A stretch of 64,000 bases of DNA, from contig CM030848.1 of assembly GCA_018105865.1 (NCBI GenBank), forward strand, positions 15,119,809 to 15,183,808, given 5' to 3'. This document shows, piece after piece, positions 1 to 55,771 of this stretch. The notes beneath the pieces are model-generated. The model was given only the letters and a program-made list of their open reading frames with translations. It made no database searches and had not been told where the DNA came from. The DNA comes from Metaphire vulgaris. Taxonomy: Eukaryota > Annelida > Clitellata > Crassiclitellata > Megascolecidae. The stretch's first letter is position 1. Every line of letters starts with the position of its first letter. A program made the position numbers and the translations under genes.

Positions 1-18280
<18,280 letters not shown>

Positions 18281-18381
18281 CGCAATCCAAAATCGTAGAA
18301 TTCATTATTATCTGAATTAAAGTATCGTGCACCATCCTTAATGATAGTCGAATTTTCTAAGTGGAGTCTTAGGATCCTATA

Positions 18382-18461
18382 TTAACCCCTTAACTGGGGA
18401 TCACGGATATATCCTTCCAGTTTACATTGAGTTACAGTTAAATACACCGTTAAGGGGTTAA
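18382..18461 (+). mobile_element. TTAA palindromic element, copy 6
   Basis: Same family; about 100 bases after the NAV stop, probably within the NAV 3' UTR or just beyond. Confidence 0.75.
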
Positions 18462-19542
18462 TGAAACAGCATTGCAAGGTTTTTCATTAGTCTGACCTAT
18501 AGACTACAACTTAAGGCCTGGCTGGCCATCTGAAGTGGGGTAGCATTAGGTATGGAAATTAACATATCTGAGGATAGAAGCATGTTCTGTTATTATGCAA
18601 ATGGCAAAATGATTTACTCGTTAACTAGGCCTATTACAATTTCCAACTTTTCCAATATGAACAGCATGACAAGTTCTCGCCAAAATTTAAACAAATAGGC
18701 CCCTATGGATATCCTGTACAGTACTATGTAGCCCATGGTCGTTTATGTCTTATGCTAAAATTGCCTGTTAGACATCAATACCGAAATAACGTCATCTGAA
18801 TTGAGTTCGGTCGTTAACGTTAACTCTATTCGATTGAACGTTAGCAGTGTGTCTTGTATAACACTCAGTTATCTGTATAGCATTCAGTTATCTTTAAAAG
18901 ATACAATTTTATAATTGGAAATTTTTTCGACTATTCCAAAAATGCTGAGTCTCATTGTTTTTCATTGACATTAATACATTATAAATTAATATTTTATTGA
19001 CTGTTTTTGTTTTTTATTGCACATTTACATTATAAATTAATATTTTCATTTCTTTGCGCCCCCCACCCAGCCCCCAAATGACGCCTCTGATCTGCAGATG
19101 CTGTTTGCAAGTCTATTATTGATCAGAGGGTTGTATAGTTATTGATTGTTTATTCTACCCAGTGACAAGCCCCGGGGTTCCAAAAATATGACCAAAAATA
19201 TGACCAACACAATTTATGTAAATCCGTTGACTTTTGGTTGAAGGAGGGTAGTGGGGGAGGCGGGAGGGGGGGTCGCCGCGGCTTCAGTGTTCAGTTGCAC
19301 AGTGCCTCCAGTTAACAACCCTAGTTTGCATAAGCTGGCTACGCCACTGATTCTACCGACGTAGATTGTAGGGCCCCCTAGATATAAATGTCACTTTCAT
19401 CGAGCATTTCCGTGACAGTTACCGTTATTTATTGCATATAATTAATTTTACTAGAAATTTGATCTTCCATCCTTGCAGGACAGTTGGGTCTAAACTTTTC
19501 ACGCTGATGGTCGAACGTTTATTATATAGAAGTAGTCGAAGC

Positions 19543-19730
19543 CAGTGGCGGCTCTAGGATTTGGCAAGTGGGGGGGCCGTTGGGGTGGCAACTTCTAATC
19601 CAGGGGGGCCAACCATTTGTTGTTTAATGTGTGTAGCATTAAGTATAGGGTCCCAACTGGGGGTCACTGGGGTCCAGGCACTCAATAGGGGGCACGGGCC
19701 CCCTGTCCCTCCCCGGTGGAGCCGCCACTG
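19543..19730 (-). mobile_element. hAT-like element family A, copy 2
   Basis: Same family in reverse orientation. The flanks GTCGAAGC and GTCAAAGC form an 8-bp target duplication with one mismatch. Confidence 0.75.
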
Positions 19731-20433
19731 GTCAAAGCCCTCCTCCTCGGTGTAGTTCTGAAAAAATCGAACGACATGAAGTTGTATATAACGTTGACCA
19801 GCTTATCTTCGCGTGTAGTAGATGTCTTTCTCTTAGCTGCAGAAAATCAATTCCAATGTGATCTTTACGAGTAGTAGGCCCTAGTTCAATAATTGATGCA
19901 TGCTGTATTTATAAAGAAGTCTTGAGTTGTGCGCTGTAGTATTTCTTTGTATTTATTCTATGGTTCTTAGATCTATCTTGAATTTCAAAATCGAATACTT
20001 TTGTTTTTGTGTCATTTAATTTTTGGCGAATGCTGCGATATTCTAGATGATAATTATCCGAATATGACTGTTATTTCAAACTGTATATCGCGATTTATTA
20101 ACAGGCCTATATATTCAAAAAAATACTCGCTCCACGTTTACTGCACTTTCCTTTCACTTCACCCCACCCAGACCAGTAGAAAGTGAGGATGCGGGGTGCA
20201 GGTGCACCCCCTGGAAAAATTATGGGGTGCACTGAGGATTTTTAAAAAGAAGACAAAGGATAAATGAATGATGACCCTTTTTGCTTGTCAGTTTTTAAAA
20301 TGATGAATGATGATTTTTCGCTACGCCCCTGAAAAATGCACCCCCTGCTAGTTGCCTCGACGTGCCTGACACCATCCTTAAAACCCGGATTTAAAATAGA
20401 AATCATAGAATCTTTATAGACCTGATCAAAAAA

Positions 20434-20439
20434 TTTATT
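20434..20439 (-). terminator. Polyadenylation signal AATAAA of the TMTC1-like gene
   Basis: AATAAA on the - strand 57 bases downstream of the stop codon. Cleavage would be expected about 15-30 bases further. Confidence 0.5.
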
Positions 20440-20495
20440 GATTTCCAAACTTAGATTGTAGCGAAATATTTTCAAGATTTTGTATTGAATACCAA

Positions 20496-45103
<24,608 letters not shown>

Positions 45104-45379
45104 GTTCCGGGTGACGAAAGGAGAAAGGGGGCTGAGGGGGGAATGACAAGAGATGACGAGGTGACACGGAGAACGCGCTCGGGGTTTTATCCAGTTCGTG
45201 AACGTCACGTGACTGGCCCTCGTTCGGTGGTCACACGGCGCGCCCGTCCATCGACCGTCGACGACGACGCAGCTAAGAGAACGAACCCAAGCGGCGTTCA
45301 CACTGGTCTTTCGGTCTTCCCGGGGAGGGGGGGGCGGGGAGAAATGGGGGGGGGCGGTGCGGGTCGTCTTAAGGCGACT

Positions 45380-45545
45380 TCACACGGGCACGCTATTCGT
45401 CACTCAACGGCGGCGGTTCTGACACCCACCAACCACCTAGCCCCTCACCCCTCCGGGTGACGGGGGTGCAGCCTGATGTGACGCGGGGCATGCCGGGAAC
45501 CGGGAAGAGTCGGACCGGAAGTCCGTCGAGAACGCGCATGCGCAA
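45380..45545 (-). promoter_or_regulatory. Candidate TMTC1 promoter: CpG-rich block with ETS and NRF1 motifs
   Basis: GC- and CpG-rich sequence 280-440 bases upstream of the chosen ATG. It contains ACCGGAAGT at 45514-45522 (ETS/GABP type) and CGCGCATGCGCA at 45533-45544, an exact match to the NRF1 palindrome consensus. Such pairs are typical of CpG promoters of housekeeping genes. No TATA box was seen at a useful distance. Confidence 0.5.
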
Positions 45546-45940
45546 GAGAGAGAGAGAAAGAAACAGAGACAGAGACGCAGAGATGGAGAGAGAGAGAGAG
45601 AGAGAAAGAGGAAGAGACGATGAATAGTTTAGAGCGTTATGAAGGCGATGTATTTGACTGTCATGTCGAAATCTCTTCTTGCATAAAATCTAAGGACTTG
45701 TCTTTTTCTCCCGCGGATGAAACGAAGGAAGAAAAGGGGAAAGGGGAAAGGGGAAGGAGGGAGAGAGGGAAAGATGAATCGAGGGGAAGACACTCTGCTA
45801 CCCTGGGACGAATAAAAGGAGCGTGGCCCACAAATATTGTAGGTCGGTGCTATAAATAGCAACGCTCTCTATTGCATTCTTGAGTAGATTCCACTTTTAC
45901 TCGTTACAATTGTTACAGATTATGGGTAAGTCAAACAGAT

Positions 45941-45943
45941 CGC

Positions 45944-46018
<75 letters not shown>

Positions 46019-46097
46019 TATCGTCGTCATCTTTATCATCATCATCATCATCATTATCATTATCGTCGTCATCTTCTTCATCATCATCATCATCATC
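45941..46097. repeat. (CAT)n microsatellite with TCGTCG interruptions
   Basis: About 155 bases of CAT broken by TTATCGTCGTCATC motifs. Confidence 0.9.
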
Positions 46098-46693
46098 CCC
46101 TAGATTTAATAGAACGTGCGTCAATGAAACATCAGCTCTTGACTATCTTGTCATATTAATTATTTATAATATATTATCGGTTCTTGCAATAAATGTAGCG
46201 CCTATTCCACGTAAAGAGATACTATCTGGTGTTTACACTTACATTTACAATTTACACTGCGGGGACGATCGGATTTTTCGAAAATATATTTAGGTCAAAG
46301 TTTTCTCTTGTGAAGCGAATGAATCCTTGATTCAACCCTAGGATTTAGTACACTGGTACATATGTGTGTGCTTGTTGCATGTATGTGTGTGTGTATATAT
46401 AGGGGCGGGAATACAGAAGAGTGGTAACGTGATAACAACGTTGGCCTGTAGAATCGAGGCAAGCGATTTCGAGACTTGCAGGAACCCTGGGGTGGATTCA
46501 GTCTTCACTCAATTGCAGCGGTGAAATGAGTAGCAGTGACAACATTGCGAAGGTAACCGTAGGTTCGGAAGAAGAGACTGGTCACCCTCCGCTGACGATT
46601 GGCTTAGCCACCTATGTGCTGATGACCACAAAAAACGGAGATCAGCACCGTTTTATACGGAAATTGAGCCTATGGACGAACCTTATATATATA

Positions 46694-46730
<37 letters not shown>

Positions 46731-47182
46731 TATATATTTATATACTGTATATATATATATGTGCGTTTGACCTTGGTTTGACCCGAGTTGGCCTATCCGG
46801 ATGACCTTCTGACCCCGCCAATCGAACGCAGTAGCCATCCTGGAGATCTGTTTATCTGACTACGGGGACGTGGATTCATACTGGACTTCCTATCCATCCA
46901 TCCATCGGTATCCAATTAACCAGAAGAGACGAGACCCCGGATTCCTCGTCCCACTTTAGATCCGGCACTCCTCCTCCCCCTCACCCTCCCCTCTCATCCC
47001 CGCCCCACTCCGGACGCCCAAATTGATACAAATCCGCTTATTTCGAGTGGATTTTCTCGGGAGTCGATTTCCAGAACCGGCGTCGTCGTCGTCCGAAACA
47101 CAAATCCCGGAAAATCGAATATTCCGGCGCTATATCAATTTCATTCTCGAACGCACATCATCCGAACGAACGAACGAACGAA

Positions 47183-47187
<5 letters not shown>

Positions 47188-47235
<48 letters not shown>

Positions 47236-47240
47236 CAGAC

Positions 47241-47271
<31 letters not shown>

Positions 47272-47329
47272 GACAGAGTAAGAAACAGACAGAGAGAGAG
47301 AGAGAAGAGAGAGAGAGAGACAGAGAGAC

Positions 47330-47396
<67 letters not shown>
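47188..47396. repeat. (GA)n/(GACA)n repeat block
   Basis: About 210 bases of GA and GACA units; the long open frames across it on both strands are repeat artefacts. Confidence 0.9.
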
Positions 47397-47399
<3 letters not shown>

Positions 47400-49272
47400 C
47401 CTGGAAACGGGGGTGGGGAATTGGAGGCGATGGTGGTATATTGCGGTGGGGGGTGGGGTGTGGGGTGGGGAAGAGAAGCGTAGCGTTGCAGTGATCCGAA
47501 GAGGAAATTAACTGTCGTAGATAAGGCGAACGGCGTACGGGTTTACGGTCACTAATGCGAACGAAATACAGTATAAGAGTACATTGACATAACATTGACA
47601 GTACATTGACAGTACATTGACACAAAGGATGCCGACGTGGATACCCTTTCAATGGGGAGGGGTGGTCTCTTTTTCTCTTCTTCTTCGCTCCACAAAAGCG
47701 TTCGCCCCTCGTATAACCTACGTTCCGCTATTATTGACGGGTCTGAGATATAAAACAGCTTCATTTCCATCGGGAGTCTTCATCATCAGCGATGCAAACA
47801 AGCGATCGAAATTATGACATCAGGTCGTTATCGCGCGCTCTCTGCATTCGACGGAGAATAATTTTCGGATGAGAAAAATTCGTTACAGTTAAACCACATT
47901 AACACGTACTCAGATAGCACGAGTTCTCGCCGACTCCTGGCCAGACCAAGGCTCGTTATAACTGGTCTTCGTGTAACGGAATTTTGTATAGCGCCTCTTG
48001 TAAAGAATCGCTCAGAAACGGACTTTCGGTCAATATGTCCGCCTTTTTATGGGTCCCCTAAGTACGTGTTAATTTTTCTATAATATAATTATGCGATGTG
48101 TGGTTGTTTGACTTTGAACGGTTGTTGCTGGCTTCAAACCGGGAGCGCCTTTGAGTAGTAAGATATATGAGGCGCTATATAAGTCATTTATTGCATTTAT
48201 TACATTTATATTTTATCGAAATATACTAAAGTCCTGTTATCTGTCGATTTTTCTATGCATTTAAAAATGAAATTGCTTCTAATGTCAACGACGACATAAC
48301 CGCGCGTCCTTAAAAGTCCCCCACTTTCAAATATAAACAGCGCCCACACACACACACACACACACACGGGCGGTAAGATCGATCGACGTTCTGTTATGGA
48401 TGCAAATTCTTGCGGCTTCTTATTCCGTGGACATACTCTCCTCCCCTCCCCAGCCCCCATCCCAAGGTCTCCGTCTTTCCCCGTCGAATCCTCTGATCGG
48501 CCGACGGCCCTCGCCCCCCCCCCGCCTCTCCTCGGTCCACGTTATCGCCGCGAAAAGGGGGCGGCGACTCACTCGCCGGTTCCGAGTACTCTAATCGGGG
48601 ATCGATACGCAATTAATCGAAAAACGGTTACTCGTCCAAAAGTCCTTCCTCTAATCATCTTAGCGGCGGCGGCGGCGCGGTCGTCCGGACGAAAGGAATT
48701 TCGCCATCGACTTACCCCCACGGCAGTCCGCCACTACCCCCCCCACCCACCCCCCACCCACCCACCCCGTGGTCCCGTCCGTCGTCCCGGCCTCCGTCCG
48801 TCCCGTGGGATCTCGCGTCCTCGTTCCTTTCGAAATGCCGATTCGGCAAATTGAATTAACGTCAGATACGGAAAACCAGTTTTGTCGTCAAAGTCTCTTC
48901 GTCCTCGTCCGTCCTTCCACCCCACCCACCGCCGCCCCACCCCCAACCCCGTCCTGGGTCGATCGACGGGTGGGGCAAGATGTATCATCTTCAGCGATGG
49001 GCGATGGGGTGGAGCGGACATCCGCCCTCCGCCCACCCCCAACCCCGCTGCCGATCGCCGAATAATCTGCAGAATTCGACGATCTAGAAGAGATTGCCTG
49101 TTTATTTGCGAAATTTAATATCGCTGATTTTCTTTACAAGAAAATATATTTTCCACTCGAAAATGTTAGCGCTATATAACAACATTTTCAGTTTCTCTGT
49201 CTCTCTCTCTCTCTCTCTGGTTCTTGTAGGAGATTATAATTTGAGACGTTTGCATAGTGGGCGGGGGTGGGG

Positions 49273-49454
49273 CAGTGGCGGCTCCACCGGGGGGCCAGGG
49301 GGCCGTGCCCCTATTGAGTGTCTGCCCCCCCAGTGCCCTCCAGTTGGGACCCTATACTTAATGCTACATACATTAAACAACAAATGGTTGGCCCCACGAT
49401 TGGAAGTTGCCACCCCAACGGCCCCCCACTTGCCAAGTCCTAGAGCCGCCACTG
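49273..49454 (+). mobile_element. hAT-like element family A, copy 3
   Basis: Same family; both ends intact, in G-rich surroundings, with a shifted GGGTGGGG on each side. Confidence 0.7.
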
Positions 49455-49898
49455 GGTGGGGGATGTAAAGAATTTTGGTCAGGATATAATGCTGTTCTTT
49501 TGAGATACGAGAAATCCAAGTCAGATTAAATAGCTTTGAAGCAGTTTTATTCACAAAGAAACGTCGAAAAGAGATAGGAACCTTAGTTGGCCGTAACTGC
49601 AGTCACTATTTAAGTTAAGTCTTCGCCTATACATAAGTCAGAGCTGCGGCAAAATAGGCTTGAAACTGAGCGATAATATAATACAGCGACGAATCCTTGG
49701 CTAACTATAGCGCCGATTCCATTTTTAGACAAACTGTTATAATTATGACAAGTTAGTAAAACAATATTATTTACGCTGTTTAGTCTTCCATAAAGTTTCT
49801 TTACATTGGACAATATTCTTTATGCCACAATATGCCAGTGCTCCCCTATATTGAACCACTAATCTTTTTGACGCGAAACTGAGGTTGCAGTTTCCGAC

Positions 49899-49978
49899 TT
49901 AACCCCTTAACTGGGTATTTAACTGTAACTCAATGTATAATGAACGAATATATCCGGGGTCCCCAGTTAAGGGGTTAA
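49899..49978 (-). mobile_element. TTAA palindromic element, copy 8
   Basis: Same family; both ends intact. Confidence 0.75.
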
Positions 49979-50275
49979 TCAAGTCATTTTGCATCGAACA
50001 TCGTTGTCATTAAGTTTCTTCCGGTAGAAATCCGAAGTGATCAGACGTTTCGGAAAGTGCTTAGTCAGCAAAGTAGAAATACGCATCAATATATAACAGA
50101 GTCGGATCCAATCAGAAATTCATCGATGAATTAACACTTTCGATCGCAAAATGTCACCGACGAAATCTTCTGATCGCGGATGAATTGATCACCTTTAGGT
50201 CGTCATGGTGAACGATAGAAACAAGATAGTCGCTACGAACACGAACACGAACCAAGACGAAAGCTGCATTCGCTA

Positions 50276-50477
50276 CAGTAGAACTTCGTTATAACGGACT
50301 CGGTTATAACGTGATGCGCTACCGTATTGGATGTTATTGGATATAACGTGCATCGAATCATGTAACGAAGTAAATTTTACGGACCTGCTATAAGTACGTT
50401 ATAACGAAGTTCTACCATATTATTATTACTACTGCTACTACTATTGCTACTACTACTACTACTACTACTACTACTAT

Positions 50478-50529
<52 letters not shown>

Positions 50530-50566
50530 GCTGCTGCTACTACTACTACTACTACTACCACTACTA

Positions 50567-50624
<58 letters not shown>

Positions 50625-50646
50625 CTACTACACCTACTACCACTAT

Positions 50647-50686
<40 letters not shown>

Positions 50687-50834
50687 GCTACTACTACTAC
50701 TACTACTACTGCAGTACTGCTACTACTATATTATTTTTAAAAAAATTTTTATTAGTATTAAATATGTTATTGTAACGAACCGAATTTTACGGACCCGCTA
50801 AGTAGCCTGTATACGTTGTAACGAAGTTCTACTG
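50276..50834. mobile_element. Pogo-like element(s), copy 3, split by an ACT microsatellite
   Basis: A full CAGTAGAACTTCGTTATAAC ... GTTATAACGAAGTTCTAC unit (50276-50416), then about 300 bases of ACT repeat, then a second right half (50757-50834) ending GAAGTTCTACTG-TA. Confidence 0.6.
50424..50727. repeat. (ACT)n microsatellite, longest in the window
   Basis: About 300 bases of ACT with a few GCT, CCT and ATT interruptions, between pogo-like halves. Confidence 0.9.
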
Positions 50835-51465
50835 TACATTTAAAAATGAAGCTTCTGTCGCTTTCTAAATAGGCCGGATGGTCCGCCATCGATCTGGACA
50901 CGGATGATACGGGCATGACTAATTTCGACAACTCCGATCCCGGTAGGCGAGCATATGAATGCGGCCCCGGGCCCGAGAGGTCGCCTCGCCGATGACGAGC
51001 CGACCGCGGCTCGCACCGGGGGTGTAGCGACGGACGCCGCGCGGCGCCGAGTCGGTCGGCAGAGCTGACGCGTCCGAATTATGCCCTCTTCCGCGGTAAT
51101 CTTTCGAAGCGACGTCCCCGCCGCCGCCAGAGAGAGATATCTGGCGTATTTCGGGACGTCGGAACGCAACATCACACAGCGTTCGTATATAGATCATGTC
51201 CCCGTCCATTATTATCAATCCTATCGTCGCTTCGGAGGGAAAATTTGCAAATAAATTGCCAGAACGGAAGTGGGCGAGCAAGCCGTAAAAGCGTCGACAC
51301 ACCAGCCCGTAATGCCCCCGCCCGGGCTCGAACACGTCTTATTTCGCCCCCAAGTTTTCTCCAAGCGCACCTTAAATCGCGTTTTCAGAGGCGATGCAGA
51401 GCACAGATGCGTAAATTCAAAAGTAGTTTGAAAATGCATCTGCCTATAAATTATGCTTGTATCCT

Positions 51466-51545
51466 TTAACCCCTTAACTGTGTATTTAACTGTAACTCAA
51501 TGTAAAATGGACGGATATATCCGGGGTCCCCAGTTAAGGGGTTAA
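51466..51545 (-). mobile_element. TTAA palindromic element, copy 9
   Basis: Same family; both ends intact. Confidence 0.75.
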
Positions 51546-51735
51546 TAGACGCGAGAATAATTGCGTTTGAAACACGAATGGTCGGCCGTCTGTAATTGTC
51601 CATGATAGTATCAATGGATACTCTCCGACTGGAAAGATGTGGGGACTTTAGGATTAATGATATACCATCATGAACGCAGAAACTTTGGGGCAAGAAGGGC
51701 GCTTACCCCTCACTGGAAAATGAAAATCCATCTTT

Positions 51736-51815
51736 TTAACCCCTTTACCGTGCATTTAACTGTAACTCAATGTAAAGTGGACAGATATATTCGGGGTACC
51801 CGGTAAAGGGGTTAA
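51736..51815 (-). mobile_element. TTAA palindromic element, copy 10
   Basis: Same family, slightly diverged (TTTACCG for TTAACCG), only 190 bases from copy 9 and in the same orientation. Confidence 0.75.
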
Positions 51816-53237
51816 CTAACTATATTTTGTTTTCTAACCAATTTTTCCTAATAAAACACTAGTGACACAGGCTACAAAGTGAATTTGAAAAACGTAACTG
51901 TAATTAAGAACTGTGGAATTAAATGTCTTAAATACTATATTAGCCGTGACGGCCCGTGAGTCTATGACCAATGTGTTCTGCGCCCACCCCCGGAAAAATA
52001 TCTGTTGGCGCCACTGTATACTGCCTTTTTTCAAATATCTAGATTCCAATCTTACCCAATCAATTCAAAGGCGACTTCGGCCAATGGTCGAAAATTTATT
52101 CATGACTTAATATGAAGTCGAATGACGTCATGTCTGACCTGTCATGTCGCGTCATCTTACTTATCTGCAGTCGTTGCTTTTTGACTGCGCAGCCATTTGC
52201 TATAGAGGCTTATGTCATGTGACGTCTTCTGATTACGTTGCATTGAACAGCGTATCACGTTAATCGATATCAGGGGCCGTCCATAAAGTACGTCACGCTC
52301 GAAAGGAGGGGCCTAAAAAGTGTTACAGTTTGTGAAACGGGAGTGGGGGTTTAAGGGCTAACGTGACGTCACACTTTCCGTAGATATGAAACATGAAATA
52401 AGCCTATACCTGATAGGCGTAGCAAAAGACGGCTTAATTGCTCATCAACCATTTTTGCCCTAGATACGTGGAACTTTAGGCCTCTGCATTATTTGTAGTC
52501 TTTGTCGAAAGCTGAATATCTGTTTCTCTGCTGAGAATTGAACGAGAAACTCTAATTTGTTAAATAGAAAACCCGCGTGACGTACTTTGTAATTTATGGA
52601 CGACGCTTAAAGGGAGTCTACGATATGTGACGTACTTTAATGGGTCCGAGATTTGTGACAGCTCGTGACAGGGGCGGAGGCCATAAATTGTCTGAAATAG
52701 CGTGTTGTACTTTATGAACGGCCCCTTAATCCGCATATTGCTATAGAACGGTTGTCGCCCTCTCCCGATGTTTTATCAAAAAATTTCAGAGACATGACGC
52801 TGTTTGAATTTTCTAACCTGAAAATGTTGATGTGCGCCCCCTCCCCTATCCCGAAATCCTGGCTACGCCATCGTAGTCCAGGTCTAGACAAATCACCATT
52901 CACCGGTCTCTATTCGGTTTTAATGCATATCGTCCGCCGACATCTTCGAGAGACCGTTTCAATGGATCTCGCATCGCATTAACAAAGTTTTGGATCGATT
53001 TGTGAAAATCGATCCGAAGAATCGAATGAAGCGAAGAAGCCTCTCTGTCGTGCCCCCATCCCTGTCTCACCCCTACCCCCACCCCCACCTCCTGTCGGCT
53101 TTATCTAGCGCACAGCACACGCTCCTACATTTGTCATCGAATTCAATCAGACAAATCTTTGCCGTCGACTCGAGAGACTCGGACTGTCGGGCCCTCCAAC
53201 CCCCACCCCCACCCCCACCCCCATCCCTCCAAGTGAC

Positions 53238-53468
53238 CCAATGTTCCTCTAAGCTGCGCGCCTGCGCGGCCGCGCACATGACAAGAAAACGCCGCGGCAG
53301 CAATTTCCAGCCGCCGCGCGCAGTGATTTTGAGTTTCAAAAACACTGATTTTGTTGTGTTTTGTCTTGGGTGACATCTGTGAAACAATTCAGGTGCTCAG
53401 GCATGAAAGTGTGCCGCCCAGGCACTATACTTTTCCGCGCGCACTCAACAAAATTTAGATGGAACATT
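53238..53468. mobile_element. GC-rich inverted-repeat element, copy 1
   Basis: CAATGTTCCTCTAAGCTGCG at the left; TTTAGATGGAACATTG at the right is its approximate inverse. A second, shorter copy is at 54461-54590. Confidence 0.6.
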
Positions 53469-53469
53469 G

Positions 53470-54450
53470 GTCCAGATTCCTTGTAGACATCGACGGGGCT
53501 TCAATCGGTGCAAATATGAAATCTCTACGGCACCACAAATTTTCGCTCAAATTTCGAAAAAATCCCTGGATGAAAAATTTTCGGGCGACCCAAAATTTCA
53601 TGTCGATATATTGCTCACGTTTCGCTTTAGAACCCTCAAGCGCCCCCCACTGATGTCAAATGACTAGAAAAAGCCGTCAATTTCCACCCTATTAATGTGT
53701 CTATATTGCAAAAATATAATAATGGTGGCTATACATTTTATAGATTTTCAAACCTTTAAAGCAGTCAGATATCTGATAGATATCCAAAATGCGGGTCCAG
53801 ATTCCTTGTAGACATCGACGGGGCTTCAATCGGTGCAAATATGAAAGCTCTACGACACCACAAATTTTCGCTCAAATTTCGAAAAAACCATGGATGAAAA
53901 ATTTTTCGGGCGACCCAAAATTTCATGTCGATATATTGCTCACATTTCGCTTTAGAACCCTCAAGCGCCCCCACTGATGTCAAATGACTAGAAAAATCCG
54001 TCAATTTCCACCCTATTAATGTTTTTATATTGCAAAATATAATAATGGTGGCTATACATTTTATAGATTTTCAAACCTTTAAAAGATATCTGATAGATAT
54101 CCAAAATGCGGGTCCAGATTCCTTGTAGGCATCGACGGGGCTTCAATCGGTGCAAGTATGAAAGCCCTACGACACCACAAAAATTTTCGCTCAAATTTCG
54201 AAAAAAACCCTGGACTATATATAGTCCATGAAAAATTTTCGGGCGACCCAAAAATTCATGTCGATATATTGCTCACATTTCGCTTTAGAACCCTCAAGCG
54301 CCCCCCACTGATATCAGAGGACTAGAAAAATCCGTCACTTTCCACCCTTTTAATGTGTCTATATTGCAAAATATAATAATGGTGGCTATACATTGTATAG
54401 ATTTTCAAACCTTTAAAGCAGTCAGATATCTGATAGATATCCAAAATGCG
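53470..54450. repeat. Three tandem copies of a ~320-bp unit flanked by similar GC-rich elements
   Basis: Units start at about 53470, 53792 and 54109 with GGTCCAGATTCCTTGTAG and share TTTTCGCTCAAATTTCG and ATATTGCTCAC. Spacing is 322, 317 and 340 bases. On both sides lies a related sequence (53247 and 54467) with TCTAAGCTGCGCGCC..GCGGCCGCGCACATGAC. Confidence 0.85.
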
Positions 54451-54460
54451 GGTCCAGGTC

Positions 54461-54590
54461 AATGATCTCTCTAAGCTGCGCGCCAGCGCGGCCGCGCACA
54501 TGACAAGAAAACGCCGCGCAGCAATTTCCAGCCTCCGCGCAGTGATTTTCTTTTCCGCGCACACTCAACAAAATTTAGAGGGGACATTGC
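54461..54590. mobile_element. GC-rich inverted-repeat element, copy 2
   Basis: TCAATGATCTCTCTAAGCTG ... AAAATTTAGAGGGGACATTG; same GC-rich body as 53238 but shorter. Confidence 0.6.
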
Positions 54591-54622
54591 CTCCAACCCC
54601 CCATCCCCTAACCAAGCGCGCG

Positions 54623-54662
<40 letters not shown>

Positions 54663-55254
54663 GACCATTAGGGTAGACCATGGAAGGCCCCCGTAGGAGT
54701 CAGTCTAATAGGAAAGGTCGTCCCTTTTTCGGAATCCGATTGAAGCCGGAGGAAGAAATAAAGCAGAGCCATCAAATCGGATTGAAATCAATTAGGGGGT
54801 CTTTCCGTTTGCTGTTCGAGTGAGTTCTGCACATCGTAGAAGCTGAAGCGACTCTACTCGCTTTATTAGACTTGATGTTAGATTTCTCTGGCATTTTAAC
54901 CATCACCAGGCATCACTCGAGAAGATTTGCAGTAGGGGCCTAGCCACAGGAGGGGCTCGCATCTCCCCGTTTTCGGATCAGATCGGAAGATTAGCCCAAA
55001 ACCGGGGGTGGGTGGAGTATTAGATTGATCGAGGAAAACGCACCAGATAGTAGACTACAATGAGTTTGTGACAGCAACCTTTTTTCTTCTCAAGACATTT
55101 GCGCCGGAAATGTATAAGTGCCCCCACCCTATTCTGTAATCCTCGCTACGCCACTGTTGGAGAACGGCCATCCCAATAGAGTGAAAAATCTTGGGTTCTG
55201 CAGCCATACCCCAACTATAAAAATAACAAGAACAACAAGAACAAGAACAAGAAC

Positions 55255-55303
<49 letters not shown>

Positions 55304-55381
55304 GATACTGAACGACGATGACGGATATTCATAATAATAATAATATGAAATAATAATAGTTAATTAATTAATTAAATCACC

Positions 55382-55382
<1 letters not shown>

Positions 55383-55425
<43 letters not shown>

Positions 55426-55475
55426 TTCAGATCGGTTCAGTGGGCCTGTCCTGTGTGAGAAATACTATGGAACTA
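55383..55475 (-). repeat. (AAT)n with SINE-like end, reverse copy
   Basis: AAT run followed by GTTCAGATCGGTTCAGTGGG and CTGTGTGAGAAATAC. Confidence 0.5.
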
Positions 55476-55765
55476 AAATTAGAAAATTTTGGGGTGGGCA
55501 ATCCCCTTCATCGCTGATTTTTAGGGTTCTGCCCAGCGATGACTGTTCTCGTATTCCGAAGCCCTATCAGAGTCCTAATTGCCCGCCATAATGCAGACGG
55601 CGCCATCTAGTGAACGCCATTGAAAGCTATTCAGCGATTCTGCCACCTGGCGAACTGCCTATTTAATATCCTTTTCCTGGAAGAGTGTAAACATCAACTG
55701 TTCTGTACTTGGAAATAAACATAAGAAATGAGAGAAAAACACACCCAATCGCATATAACTAATAT

Positions 55766-55771
55766 TTTATT
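55766..55771 (-). terminator. Candidate NAB polyadenylation signal AATAAA
   Basis: AATAAA on the - strand about 410 bases downstream of the NAB stop. The region 55772-56183 has no other gene signal and is AT-rich, as expected of a 3' UTR. Confidence 0.4.

Larger units (their letters stand above)
18281..20495. other. Convergent intergenic region between NAV and TMTC1-like gene
   Basis: Both genes end here, NAV on + and the TMTC1-like gene on -. It contains the presumed 3' UTRs, a palindromic TTAA element (18382-18461) and a hAT-like element (19543-19730). ATTAAA lies at 18316 for NAV. AATAAA on the - strand lies at 20434-20439, 57 bases after the TMTC1 stop. No other coding signal was seen. 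Confidence 0.75.

Noticed and set aside
47023..47652. 160-codon open frames on both strands
   Set aside because: They read through a GA/GACA repeat block, which is open in several frames by nature.
48396..49065. Overlapping 100-150-codon frames
   Set aside because: C-rich, CpG-rich sequence open in five frames; no domain or splice signals that make a gene.
50840..51335. 111- and 138-codon open frames on the - strand in a CpG-rich block
   Set aside because: Overlapping frames in GC-rich DNA with no family motif; the block may be regulatory but there is no coding support.
51300..51340. tRNA B-box-like GGCTCGAACA
   Set aside because: No partner A box or cloverleaf at the right distance; not a tRNA gene.
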